55,857 bases of DNA from Vagococcus silagei (GTDB taxonomy: Bacteria > Bacillota > Bacilli > Lactobacillales > Vagococcaceae): positions 1 to 55,857 of the forward strand of contig NZ_SDGV01000023.1 in the NCBI RefSeq assembly GCF_004795745.1, given 5' to 3'. The notes under the pieces are model-generated. The model searched no databases. It worked only from the letters and a program-made list of their open reading frames with translations, and had not been told where the DNA came from. Both the position numbers and the translations under genes were made by a program. Below, in pieces: positions 48,271-55,857 of this stretch (positions are counted from its first letter, which is position 1; every line of letters begins with the position of its first letter).

Positions 48271-48873
48271 TTGGTGGAGGAAGAGTATGTCCCAGTGAAT
48301 TATCCAAAACAAATCAAAGTGTTGAAGGAAGAACAAAAAGTGATTGATACCTTCTCAGACAAGCAGGTAAAAGAATTGATTCGATACTACAATAAATCTG
48401 ATTATTTGGGTGTGAGAAACAAGTTGATTGTCATGTTGTTCGTAGATACAGGTATACGATGCACAGAGCTACGACAGATCAAAACAGACTTTGTCTTTGA
48501 TAATTACATTAAACTTCATGGGAAGGGCAACAAATGGCGTGTCGTACTTATCAGTTCATATCTACAGGAGCAATTGTTGAAGTATGACAGAATGAAGAAT
48601 ACCTACTTTACTTCTAGGTAGATTGCTATTAAAGATGATACATTTTTATTGACTAGATCAGGTGAGACTATTAAATCAAATGTTGCTATTGCAAAGATTA
48701 TCAGTGATGCTAGTATGGAAATAGAGGGTGTTACTGATATCAGATGTAGTCCGCATACATTAAGACATTATTTTGCCAAGACAAGTATTAAGAATGGACA
48801 GGATATATTTACCTTGTCTTGTCTAGTCAAGTGTAGCCTATCCACAGTCAAATTTATTTTAAAATTTTTTTAA
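48271..48873 (+). pseudogene. Tyrosine recombinase/integrase remnant
   Basis: One reading frame, interrupted by TAG at 48619-48621, encodes the catalytic half of a phage-type integrase: VDTGIRCTELRQI with the first catalytic Arg, LHGKGNKWRVVLI with the beta-hairpin Lys, and SPHTLRHYFAK with the His-x-x-Arg pair. The N-terminal DNA-binding domain is missing, and where LGH and the nucleophilic Tyr should follow the sequence degrades (LVKCSLSTVKFILKFF). It therefore lacks its ends and has a nonsense codon. It starts right after the eno terminator, marking an old integration or rearrangement site. Confidence 0.85.
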
Positions 48874-49220
48874 TAACAATGAGACGAAATTTGAGGATAA
48901 ATTGCCATAAGAGTATGAAATTTAAACGACTAAATAAAAAAGTAGTTAATGGAGAATGATTTTTTGGTTGGGTTAGTAATTTTAGCTATCGCATAATGGT
49001 GTTTTATATTTCTAATCAAAGAATGCGAAAAGGGAAAACCATCAATCAAAAAAGATGTTTTTTTGATTGATGGTTTGATTAATTAATAGTTGTTTGATAA
49101 AATTATGTTAATAAATGGTTGATTTTAGCTGTTTTTACATCTGATAATCACAAAACATTCTTTTGATTTCTAATAGCTAATGTTAATTGTTTAAAAATAT
49201 AAGAGATAAGGTGAAGTGGA
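48874..49220. other. AT-rich intergenic stretch with one hairpin
   Basis: Between the recombinase remnant and the WxL gene. It holds a perfect hairpin at 49036-49076 (AAACCATCAATCAAAAAA with its complement, 5-nt loop) that could act as a terminator in either direction. I see no supported ORF; only very short frames such as a 15-codon one at 48950 lacking a ribosome binding site. Confidence 0.55.
49036..49076. terminator. Perfect hairpin, possible bidirectional terminator
   Basis: 18-bp perfect stem, T-rich on its right arm and A-rich on its left. No clear T-run after the stem, so terminator function is uncertain. Confidence 0.5.
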
Positions 49221-52200
49221 ATGAACCGATATAGGAATTATTTAACAGAACTATTTCTATTTCTGCTTATTACACTCTGTGGAGTTCCGGTTCAAGCAGA
49301 ATCAAATTCTTTTACAAATATTTTTCCGGAGAATTTAGCAAACAATGTCACAAATAGGATAAACGTAGCGACTGATCCTGATAAAGGGCGGTCGGATTTT
49401 GAACAAAGTATCAATAATCCAACTGAGCAGAAAACGCCTTCATCAGTAACAGTTAAAGTATCAGATCAAATATCCAATTTAGAAAAGTACAAAAAAGAAG
49501 CGATGAATAATGGAACATATGCTTCTGCGATTAGCTGGGAAAGCTTAAAAAAAGCATATTCAAATCAATCAATAACTTACATCGAAATACTAGGTAGTTT
49601 TTCTGCACCTAAAGGAGTTGCGAAACGTGATCTAGGTTGGCGAGAAACAAGTGTTATTATTGATGGTGGTGGAAATACGGTCAATATGCAAGATTCTCCC
49701 TTTAATATTGGAAAAAGTAATAAAAAAGGCGAAATTTTTACAATAACTAATATTGATTTAATTCATTGGGAAACTGCTATTCCATCTGGAAATTATGCAG
49801 GATACGCTGATGGTGTAATTGATAGTGGTACTGGAGTCAATGCAGGCTATGGTTATTGGAATTTTAACATCGATAACGTTACATTAAAAGGACCAGAAGG
49901 TATGGATGGGGCAGCAAATTCTCAACCACGACGTCTTTTGGATGCTGAAGACAGTCAAGTTACTTTATCAGGAAAAATTATTGTTGAAGCCAAAGGTGAG
50001 TTGATGCAAATTGGTCAGGTTGATATTGCAAATAATGCTCATGTTGAGTTAAATCGAACGCCAGGAACATCAGGATTTTCAATGTTTTACTTTATGTCTA
50101 TAAGTGCAGATAAAGATGATGATACAGGTTTTGCCCATACTTTCAAAGTAGGAGATGGTGCAACAGTCATTGGTAAAGAGCTTGCTTCCTCTAGCGGAAA
50201 TAATTATCCGTTGGTTTATTGGGGATTTAATTCTATGACTATTGGTGATAATGTGACGTGGAGCCAAGATGGTTTTCAAATGTTATTAGATTTATATCGA
50301 TATTCAGGAACCAAAAGAGAAAATCGTGAGGTAACTTTTGGACAAGGTTTAAATATGACGGCAACTAGGACGGTTGGTAATAATTCGCTCTACGCCGCAA
50401 ATAAATCTACTATTACGTTTAATGCAGGAACTATTTTGAATTTGGAACAATGGAACCCAAGTACCGTTGTAAACACAACTGTAGGATCAACGATTACTTT
50501 CATTTCACCAAAATCTCTCCACTTATCTCGAAATAGCAGGGATGGCTCACCTAGTAGCGGGGCCTTATTTACTGGAGCTGGAACTTTTTCAATGAATAAT
50601 TCGCAAATTAGTACTTGGCAAGATAGTGATAGTTCGACATCAGTTCCAGCAGGAAATCGCAATCAGAAATTTGCTAAAATGACTGTAATTGGTGGAAAAA
50701 CTAAAGTTACACCACCAAATGGAATTGAAATTGATTCGGATATTATTGATACCAAAACACGCGAATTAAAAACAACTGCGATTGCACCAGGAACAATTAA
50801 AGTAAACTATATTGATCAAAATGGTAAAAAATTAGGGTCGAAACAGTATCCAATTAATAAACAAGATAACTATATTGGCCAATTCTTACAACTCAGAACT
50901 GAAGAATATGTAAAGACATATATGCCAGAAAACTATATGTGGGCTATAGACAGTCAGGTAAAAAGTTCAGCTATTGCTGATGGTCAAAGTGGTGGAGACT
51001 CCACTACAACGGCAGATAACGGTGACAAGTTCGGTCAAGCGACTGTTGCGATTGTACCAATGGAAGGGACAGAATACACCTATAACATTTATGTATACGG
51101 AAAACCGACAAGTGGTATTCAGTATCAATACAAAGATTTGAAGTCGGATCAATTATTGAAAAGTGAATTTCCAAATTCAGAACAAGAGAAGAGTGGTACG
51201 GCGTTAGCACCTGCTAATTATGCTAATAAAATTGATTGGACTAGTTCATATTATACGAACACCGTTATTCCTGATGGGTATCATTACGCAAATGCTAGTG
51301 AGCTCGGCGATAAAACGCAGCCGAAACAAACGAATGTTGGTACAGAGCCTGTATTGACAACAATCTATGTTTATCCAGACAAGCAGACTGTTAAAGTGAC
51401 GCTAGAAAATAGTGATGGGACACCTCTTGTCAATCAAACATCCCCAATTTACGTTGATGGGTATTCAGGCTTAGAAATAAGCTACAAAGATTTACTTGAA
51501 GGGAAAATCACACAACAAGGATCACAGCCTGAAGAAGGTATGTTTACCTTTGATTACACTGATAATAAAGGAAGCAACACAGATAAGGCGCCACAAGATA
51601 TTACTATTAAATTAAAATACGTCTTATCAAAAATGGGAGTGAAACAAGTTTATAAAGGGACGGATGATCCAATTTATCGTGATTTAGCAAACAAAATACC
51701 CGTTGATAATTCGCAAACTTATGAAGAAGTTATCAATGATGATTTACAAGGTGTCATGAGAAAACTTATTTTTGATGGTAAATTCAACTTAAACTATGAT
51801 GGTTACGACACTACAACTCTTACGAATTATAAAATTTATCAAGATGGTCACGAGATTACACCTACACCAACAAAGGTTCCAAGTGGTGATTTTACAATTG
51901 TTTACGAATACTCTGGTCAGTTAAGATTTAAAGATACAGCAGAAAACTTACAGTTTGGTTCAATTCCAATTACAAAAACAAGTTCAACTTCTCCGCTGAG
52001 TGATTCAAGTGATAAATTATTCTCTATCATTAGCACAATGCAAAATAGTTCTTGGACTTTGAAAGCAACCATGCCGAATAAAATTACTAGAAATGAAGGA
52101 AAAAAAGAAACATTCAACGGAAAAGTAATTTACAAAAATAAAGCAGGGCTTCCTCAAACACTTGGAACGTCAGCTATTAATATTGAATCTCAAGAAAATA

Positions 52201-52331
52201 ATAACTTGTTTAGTGAAATTGATTTAAAAACAGGTAATTCTGGCTTGTTATTACAACAAGACGCAGGAAATTTAAGCGGTACATATCAAGGTAAAATCAT
52301 TTGGACTTTACAAGATAGTCAAACCCCTTAA
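49221..52331 (+). CDS. Large WxL-domain surface protein with beta-helix-like region and MucBP-like module
   Basis: 1036 residues. Signal peptide LFLFLLITLCGVPVQAES. Residues ~110-460 (IDGGGNTVNMQDSPFNIG, then repeated short strands) look like a right-handed beta-helix of pectate-lyase fold, common in adhesins of this kind. Around 525-625 lies a MucBP-like module (TIKVNYIDQNGKKLGS), then repeated beta domains. The end is a WxL domain with a proximal motif (NSSWTLKATM) and a distal one (KIIWTLQDS). Such proteins stick non-covalently to peptidoglycan and may bind host matrix. The usual partners (DUF916 membrane protein, LPxTG protein) are absent nearby. Domain limits are estimated by eye. Confidence 0.85.
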   Translation: MNRYRNYLTELFLFLLITLCGVPVQAESNSFTNIFPENLANNVTNRINVATDPDKGRSDFEQSINNPTEQKTPSSVTVKVSDQISNLEKYKKEAMNNGTYASAISWESLKKAYSNQSITYIEILGSFSAPKGVAKRDLGWRETSVIIDGGGNTVNMQDSPFNIGKSNKKGEIFTITNIDLIHWETAIPSGNYAGYADGVIDSGTGVNAGYGYWNFNIDNVTLKGPEGMDGAANSQPRRLLDAEDSQVTLSGKIIVEAKGELMQIGQVDIANNAHVELNRTPGTSGFSMFYFMSISADKDDDTGFAHTFKVGDGATVIGKELASSSGNNYPLVYWGFNSMTIGDNVTWSQDGFQMLLDLYRYSGTKRENREVTFGQGLNMTATRTVGNNSLYAANKSTITFNAGTILNLEQWNPSTVVNTTVGSTITFISPKSLHLSRNSRDGSPSSGALFTGAGTFSMNNSQISTWQDSDSSTSVPAGNRNQKFAKMTVIGGKTKVTPPNGIEIDSDIIDTKTRELKTTAIAPGTIKVNYIDQNGKKLGSKQYPINKQDNYIGQFLQLRTEEYVKTYMPENYMWAIDSQVKSSAIADGQSGGDSTTTADNGDKFGQATVAIVPMEGTEYTYNIYVYGKPTSGIQYQYKDLKSDQLLKSEFPNSEQEKSGTALAPANYANKIDWTSSYYTNTVIPDGYHYANASELGDKTQPKQTNVGTEPVLTTIYVYPDKQTVKVTLENSDGTPLVNQTSPIYVDGYSGLEISYKDLLEGKITQQGSQPEEGMFTFDYTDNKGSNTDKAPQDITIKLKYVLSKMGVKQVYKGTDDPIYRDLANKIPVDNSQTYEEVINDDLQGVMRKLIFDGKFNLNYDGYDTTTLTNYKIYQDGHEITPTPTKVPSGDFTIVYEYSGQLRFKDTAENLQFGSIPITKTSSTSPLSDSSDKLFSIISTMQNSSWTLKATMPNKITRNEGKKETFNGKVIYKNKAGLPQTLGTSAINIESQENNNLFSEIDLKTGNSGLLLQQDAGNLSGTYQGKIIWTLQDSQTP

Positions 52332-52440
52332 TTCACCTATGAACTACAAACCTTAAAAAATATTTTTTTAATTGGAATGACTAGAGTATTGAAAATAATC
52401 ATAAACTTTTGGTAATTATTATTCTAAGAAGTTCTATATC

Positions 52441-52483
52441 AAATCGTGTTGATGGATTAAATTCTATCGATACGATTTTTTTG
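52441..52483 (+). terminator. Intrinsic terminator after the WxL gene
   Basis: AAATCGTGTTGATGGA pairs with TCTATCGATACGATTT along 16 positions with some G-U pairs, ending in seven T; 110 bases after the stop codon. Confidence 0.8.
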
Positions 52484-52579
52484 ATATAAATCCAAGAAAT
52501 TTATTATGTTAGTTATTCTTCTCAGATTTAAGTATAATTATATAAAGAGAAGTTTAATTATAGCTAAAAATCAGTATTT

Positions 52580-52829
52580 ATTTTGTCTCTGATTCTATTA
52601 ATAGGTTATTATATTTCAATTTTTTGTATTTCAATGTTGCTATTTAAAATATTATGGCGAGTGTTGTTCCCGTATTGTTAATCGTCAATAGCTTCGTATA
52701 GATTAGACAAATTATCAAGAAGGAACAGCCTAAAGAATCTTGAATATTACTAGGGTTAATGTATGCTCCGGTTATATATTTAATTGTAGCCTTAGTTTCT
52801 TTTTGGATAGAAGTAAATTTTTTACACTG
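52580..52829 (+). pseudogene. Possible decayed small membrane protein
   Basis: Stitching two plus-strand frames gives hydrophobic, protein-like text: ILLIGYYISIFCISMLLFK, then after a frame change VLLIVNSFV, a stop, IRQIIKKEQPKES, a stop, and ILLGLMYAPVIYLIVALVSF. The charged loop between helices and the even helix spacing look like a real gene broken by two stops (TAG and TGA where Trp would fit) and a frameshift. No family recognised; low confidence. Confidence 0.3.
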
Positions 52830-52860
52830 AAATAAAAGATAATGTCTAGAAAGGATCATT

Positions 52861-53784
52861 ATGAAAATTGAACGCTTGATGTTTATATTAATCGCTCTTT
52901 TATCAAAAAAATTTATCAAAGCAAAAGAAATTGCTGAGATTTATCAGGTATCCACTCGAACGATTTATCGTGATATTGATACGTTAAGTCTTGCTGGAAT
53001 TCCAATTTATTCGCAACAAGGAACAGACGGTGGCTTTTATATTGATGAAAATTATAAGTTGAATTCGTTGCTGTTTTCGGAAGCAGAGAAGAAGCTAATT
53101 TACGATTTTAGTCGTAGTCTTTCAAAATCTGTGAAGCGACCCCAGTTGAAAGAATTACAACATAAGATGAGTACTTTTATGACTTCAAATGAAAAACCGT
53201 CACCATATTTTTTTGATTTTACACAATGGAGCACTAAAGATCAGAAGTTAAATCTATTAGATAAAGCAATTGATCAATGTAATATTGTTCATTTTGATTA
53301 TACGGACTACAAAGGTCATGATACAAGACGTTTTGTGGAGCCCATTAATCTTGTTTGTAAAGGGAATGTTTGGTATTTATATGGTTTTTGTTTATTGAGA
53401 GAAGATACTCGTCTTTTTCGAATGAGTCGTATTCAAAATTTAGAAGTAATAGATGATAAATTTATATCTGAAAATCATTTGTTTATGTCTCAAGATTTAT
53501 TGGACGACTTTTTTGCTGATCTTGTGGCTTCTGTTGAGATGGTACATGTCTGTTTATCTTTTAAAAAGGAAGTAAAAAGTCGTGTTTTTGATGTTTTTTC
53601 AGAAGAAGTCATTCTAGATGAAGAAAACTATTTAGTTGTCTCGCGCGAATTTGCAAAAGAGCCATGGTTAATTGAACTCATTTTAAGTTTTGGTAGTGGC
53701 GTAAAAGTAATTTCACCAGCATGGTTGCGAGAAGAAATTCGCAATGAAGCTCAAAAAATTATTGACCAATATGACATAATGTAG
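52861..53784 (+). CDS. WYL-domain transcriptional regulator (YafY/DeoR-like)
   Basis: 307 residues. An N-terminal helix-turn-helix of HTH_11 type (AKEIAEIYQVSTRTIYRDIDTL) and a WYL domain (~135-210, CKGNVWYLYGFCLLREDTRLFRMSRI) plus the WCX C-terminal extension. WYL domains sense ligands, often nucleotides or nucleic acids, in regulators of stress and defence genes. Here it precedes a DUF3224-like and a DJ-1-like gene on the same strand, which it probably controls. Start behind AAAGGA. Confidence 0.9.
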   Translation: MKIERLMFILIALLSKKFIKAKEIAEIYQVSTRTIYRDIDTLSLAGIPIYSQQGTDGGFYIDENYKLNSLLFSEAEKKLIYDFSRSLSKSVKRPQLKELQHKMSTFMTSNEKPSPYFFDFTQWSTKDQKLNLLDKAIDQCNIVHFDYTDYKGHDTRRFVEPINLVCKGNVWYLYGFCLLREDTRLFRMSRIQNLEVIDDKFISENHLFMSQDLLDDFFADLVASVEMVHVCLSFKKEVKSRVFDVFSEEVILDEENYLVVSREFAKEPWLIELILSFGSGVKVISPAWLREEIRNEAQKIIDQYDIM

Positions 53785-53829
53785 TCACAGCACCTTGCTA
53801 AAATAATTATAGAAAGTGAGGTATTGGGA

Positions 53830-54192
53830 ATGAAAAAAAGGAATTTTAACGTCGTAGACTGGCAAGAACAATTTGTCTATCAAGAAAAATTAGCTCAAGC
53901 TAAAACAGTTTATCAAATGACGGGTGGTTTTGAAGGAGAGATTCACGCGGCGTATACGATTCACTACTTTTCATATAATAAAGAAGACATACATGCCTCT
54001 GAAAGTCAGTTTGAAGGCTTTGCAGTCTTCACAGGTGAGTGCCAAGGACGAAAGGGTAGTTTTACCTACCGTGATTTTGGAAGTTTTATAGATTCAAATT
54101 ATCATGCATCTGTCGAAATTATTACCGAAACTGGTGATTTTGCCGGAATGATTGGAACAGGTACTTATCAACCATGTGAAAATGGGATGTAA
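53830..54192 (+). CDS. DUF3224-like small beta-barrel protein
   Basis: 120 residues from ATG 53830 (GTGAGGT upstream). Beta-rich sequence with a core (TGGFEGEIHAAYTIHYFSY, FEGFAVFTGECQGRKGSFTYRD, then GDFAGMIGTGTYQ) typical of the DUF3224 / allene-oxide-cyclase-like barrel. Biochemical role unknown. It lies 45 bases after the WYL regulator and before a DJ-1-like gene. Confidence 0.8.
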   Translation: MKKRNFNVVDWQEQFVYQEKLAQAKTVYQMTGGFEGEIHAAYTIHYFSYNKEDIHASESQFEGFAVFTGECQGRKGSFTYRDFGSFIDSNYHASVEIITETGDFAGMIGTGTYQPCENGM

Positions 54193-54238
54193 TTAACATT
54201 GGATTATGATTTTAAATAATTTAGTAGAAGGAGTTACT

Positions 54239-54829
54239 ATGAAGACTGCAATTATCTTTATCTTAGAGAATTACGCGGATTGGGAAGGTGCTTACTTAAT
54301 GTCGCAACTCAATCAAAACCCTGCATGGGAAGTTAAGACAGCTTCCTTAAAAAAAGAAATCAAGTCAATTGGTGGCCTGAGAACAAAAGTTGATTACCTC
54401 TTAAGTGAGATACCAGCCAATATTGATTTGTTTGTGATGATTGGGGGAAATGCGTGGCATCTCGAAAACCAAGTACTTGTCGATAAAATTAATGAATTTT
54501 TGAGTCAAAACGTTACGGTTGGTGCTATTTGTGGTGCAGTAGATTTTCTAGCAAAAAATGGCTTGCTAGCGCAATATAAACACACTGGTAATTCTGTTTA
54601 TCTTTGGCAAGATTTCACTATGTATCAGAATAGTGAGGAATTTGTTGAAGTACAAGCTATCCGAGATAAGAATTTGATTACAGCAAATGGAACAGCGGCA
54701 CTTGATTTTACAGAATTAGTTTTATCTGCTGTTGAATTTGATACTGCGGATAATATTGAGAAAACAATCTATATGTATCGCTTTGGTTACTACGCATATT
54801 GTGAAAAATATGGAAATCCATATCTTTAA
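54239..54829 (+). CDS. DJ-1/PfpI-family glutamine amidotransferase-like protein
   Basis: 196 residues from ATG 54239 (AGAAGGAG upstream; the frame reaches back to 54206). Class I glutamine amidotransferase fold with AIIFILENYADWEGAYL, FVMIGGNAWH and the nucleophile Cys in VGAICGAVDFLAKNG. Family members act as proteases, chaperones, deglycases or hydratases, and the activity cannot be told from sequence. Probably co-transcribed with the WYL regulator and DUF3224-like gene. Confidence 0.85.
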   Translation: MKTAIIFILENYADWEGAYLMSQLNQNPAWEVKTASLKKEIKSIGGLRTKVDYLLSEIPANIDLFVMIGGNAWHLENQVLVDKINEFLSQNVTVGAICGAVDFLAKNGLLAQYKHTGNSVYLWQDFTMYQNSEEFVEVQAIRDKNLITANGTAALDFTELVLSAVEFDTADNIEKTIYMYRFGYYAYCEKYGNPYL

Positions 54830-54869
54830 TAATATATAATATTGAGCCAAAATAATTTAAAGAAATGAG

Positions 54870-54917
54870 TCACTTTTAAAACGTTAATTTTTTGGCGTTT
54901 TAAAAGTGATTTTTTTA
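54870..54917 (+). terminator. Intrinsic terminator after the DJ-1-like gene
   Basis: TCACTTTTAAAACG pairs perfectly with CGTTTTAAAAGTGA over a 12-nt loop, then seven T. Confidence 0.92.
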
Positions 54918-55001
54918 TACTATAGTACGGTATTTTGGAATGGCATTCACTATGAACACTCGCTATAATTAATTCTGTACAAAAAGTAAGGAGGATCAAG
55001 C

Positions 55002-55760
55002 TTGAAAAAAAAGGGGAGAATTAAACTAAAAACATTGCTGATGATTATATTAATAATCGCAGTTACCTTTTTAGTTGCGGGGATTTGGATTGGTGATGGC
55101 GTTAAGAAAATGACTTATCGCGAAGCAGAAGAAAAACGTGAAAACGAAGTAAGGACTAACGAATTATCTTTAGATGATTTTAGTCATGAAATATTAGTAT
55201 ATGTGCATGAAAAGGCACAATCAGTTGGATTTGCAGTGATTGAAAAGGATGAGAGTAGCGAATCTGATTTTTATCGTGTCACTGAAATGATGGTTGATGA
55301 CAAAAAGAATATGATGCCGATTGTAAATGGTGAATACTCTTTTGATGAGCTTTTAAAAGCTGATATTAAAAGAGAAGTGGATACGTTTAGACTTATGCAA
55401 GTAGAGAACTACTATCTAAAGCATAGCGTCACAGGAAATATTGTGGGAACAAAGTATTCACCATCAAAAACATATTCGACAGTAGCTAAAGATTTTATTT
55501 TAATTTCAGATTGTAAAAAACAAGCACTGTATTTTGCACATTATTTACCAGAAACATTATCTTACCGATTAGGAAGAGTTGCGTATTACAAGTTAGATAA
55601 AGTAAAAGATATAATTGAAAAAAATAATTATGAACAAAAAGAAATTGCTGAAGAATTAGGCGTTCAATTACAACAAGAAAAAGAGAATGGTGTAATTGAT
55701 TTAACTTATGATGAATTTTTGATTCCTTCGAAAGCTAAAGGAGGAATAAAGCATGATTAA
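55002..55760 (+). CDS. Unrecognised membrane-anchored protein
   Basis: 252 residues, TTG start at 55002, six bases after AAGGAGGA. One N-terminal helix (TLLMIILIIAVTFLVAGIWI) after a basic head (KKKGRIKLK), then a charged, mostly helical outer domain with no motif I recognise. The stop codon overlaps the next ORF by eight bases, and a TATAAT at 54964-54969 may be its -10 element. The pair looks like a two-gene unit of unknown function. Confidence 0.7.
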   Translation: MKKKGRIKLKTLLMIILIIAVTFLVAGIWIGDGVKKMTYREAEEKRENEVRTNELSLDDFSHEILVYVHEKAQSVGFAVIEKDESSESDFYRVTEMMVDDKKNMMPIVNGEYSFDELLKADIKREVDTFRLMQVENYYLKHSVTGNIVGTKYSPSKTYSTVAKDFILISDCKKQALYFAHYLPETLSYRLGRVAYYKLDKVKDIIEKNNYEQKEIAEELGVQLQQEKENGVIDLTYDEFLIPSKAKGGIKHD

Positions 55761-55857
55761 ATTGACTAAAAGAATAAGTTTAATATTTGCGTTCTTCATT
55801 ATTTCCATTGTCACAGTTGCTTGTGGTGTGCTTTTTTTATTTGGATTTGAGTCAATA
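55753..55857 (+). CDS. Membrane protein, N-terminal fragment cut by the window edge
   Basis: Frame open from ATG 55753 to the end (35 codons), with AAAGGAGGAATAAAGC just upstream. A basic N-terminus (MIKLTKR) and a membrane segment (ISLIFAFFIISIVTVACGVL) containing a cysteine. AC before G resembles a lipobox (TVACG), so it could be a lipoprotein or a membrane anchor. Overlaps the previous CDS by eight bases. Too short to identify. Confidence 0.65.
   Translation, partial: MIKLTKRISLIFAFFIISIVTVACGVLFLFGFESI

Larger units (their letters stand above)
52332..52860. other. Intergenic stretch with a terminator and a decayed coding remnant
   Basis: 529 bases between the WxL gene and the WYL regulator. 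Contains the WxL gene terminator (52441-52483) and a possible decayed membrane-protein gene (about 52580-52829). An AAAGGA ribosome binding site for the regulator is at the right end. Confidence 0.5.

Noticed and set aside
48950-48997. 15-codon hydrophobic ORF as a type I toxin
   Set aside because: No ribosome binding site, far shorter than known Fst/TxpA toxins, and no antisense RNA signature visible.
52644-52919. 91-codon minus-strand ORF upstream of the WYL regulator
   Set aside because: It runs over the start of the regulator gene, lacks a ribosome binding site, and its hydrophobic text is better explained as the reverse of a decayed plus-strand gene.

Overview
The window reads as chromosome of a low-GC Gram-positive coccus of the order Lactobacillales, most likely Enterococcaceae and Vagococcus-like (genus inferred from gene content and order only). 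Supporting points are the WxL-domain surface proteins, the dinG-ypmB-aspB-asnS block, the uvrB-uvrA-rapZ-glmR-whiA block, the cggR-gap-pgk-tpiA-gpmI-eno operon, and a sigma-54 system (rpoN, an AcoR-type activator and a -24/-12 promoter) controlling an acetoin dehydrogenase operon. tRNA genes do not encode the 3' CCA.

Layout. 1-1774: end of a 23S rRNA gene, 5S rRNA and 15 tRNA genes, including three tRNA-His and two tRNA-Gln, closed by a terminator. 2111-4917: a WxL surface-protein gene broken by a stop codon in its signal peptide and by a frameshift. 4996-8170 (minus): a MacB/YknXYZ-type tripartite ABC exporter; then a glyoxalase (minus), a GT2-GtrA glycosylation pair (plus) and an unknown membrane protein (minus). 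11423-17473: dinG, ypmB-like, aspB, asnS, copZ-like. 17670-18843: a MalY/PatB-type C-S lyase with a frameshift near its start. Next come an LCP-family protein, a small membrane protein and pepC (minus). 21746-29665: SOS-type uvrB-uvrA (LexA box), then rapZ-glmR-whiA, followed by a long structured 3' region.

30129-36796: acoR, an 18-bp perfect palindrome (candidate AcoR site), a near-consensus sigma-54 promoter, then the E3, E1 alpha, E1 beta and E2 genes of acetoin dehydrogenase. The sigma-54 gene itself lies at 39560, so activator, sigma factor, DNA sites and target operon are all visible together. 36992-39491 (minus): a DsbA-like protein and clpP (CtsR box), a DUF5067-like lipoprotein, two overlapping tiny membrane-protein ORFs and tRNA-Arg(CCG). 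41073-48181: the glycolytic operon with a promoter, a CggR-type operator and an internal terminator between gap and pgk. 48271-48873: a decayed tyrosine recombinase directly after eno. 49221-52331: an intact 1036-residue WxL adhesin-like protein. 52861-54829: WYL regulator, DUF3224-like protein and DJ-1/PfpI-like protein. The window ends with two unrecognised membrane-anchored proteins, the second cut by the edge.

Less expected signals are a nested palindromic repeat present twice (after copZ and after acoC, each time between stop codon and terminator), a ~106-nt almost fully paired hairpin with a decayed second copy after whiA, duplication of the tRNA-His/tRNA-Gln pair, and several broken genes. 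I saw no CRISPR array, intact transposase or prophage.
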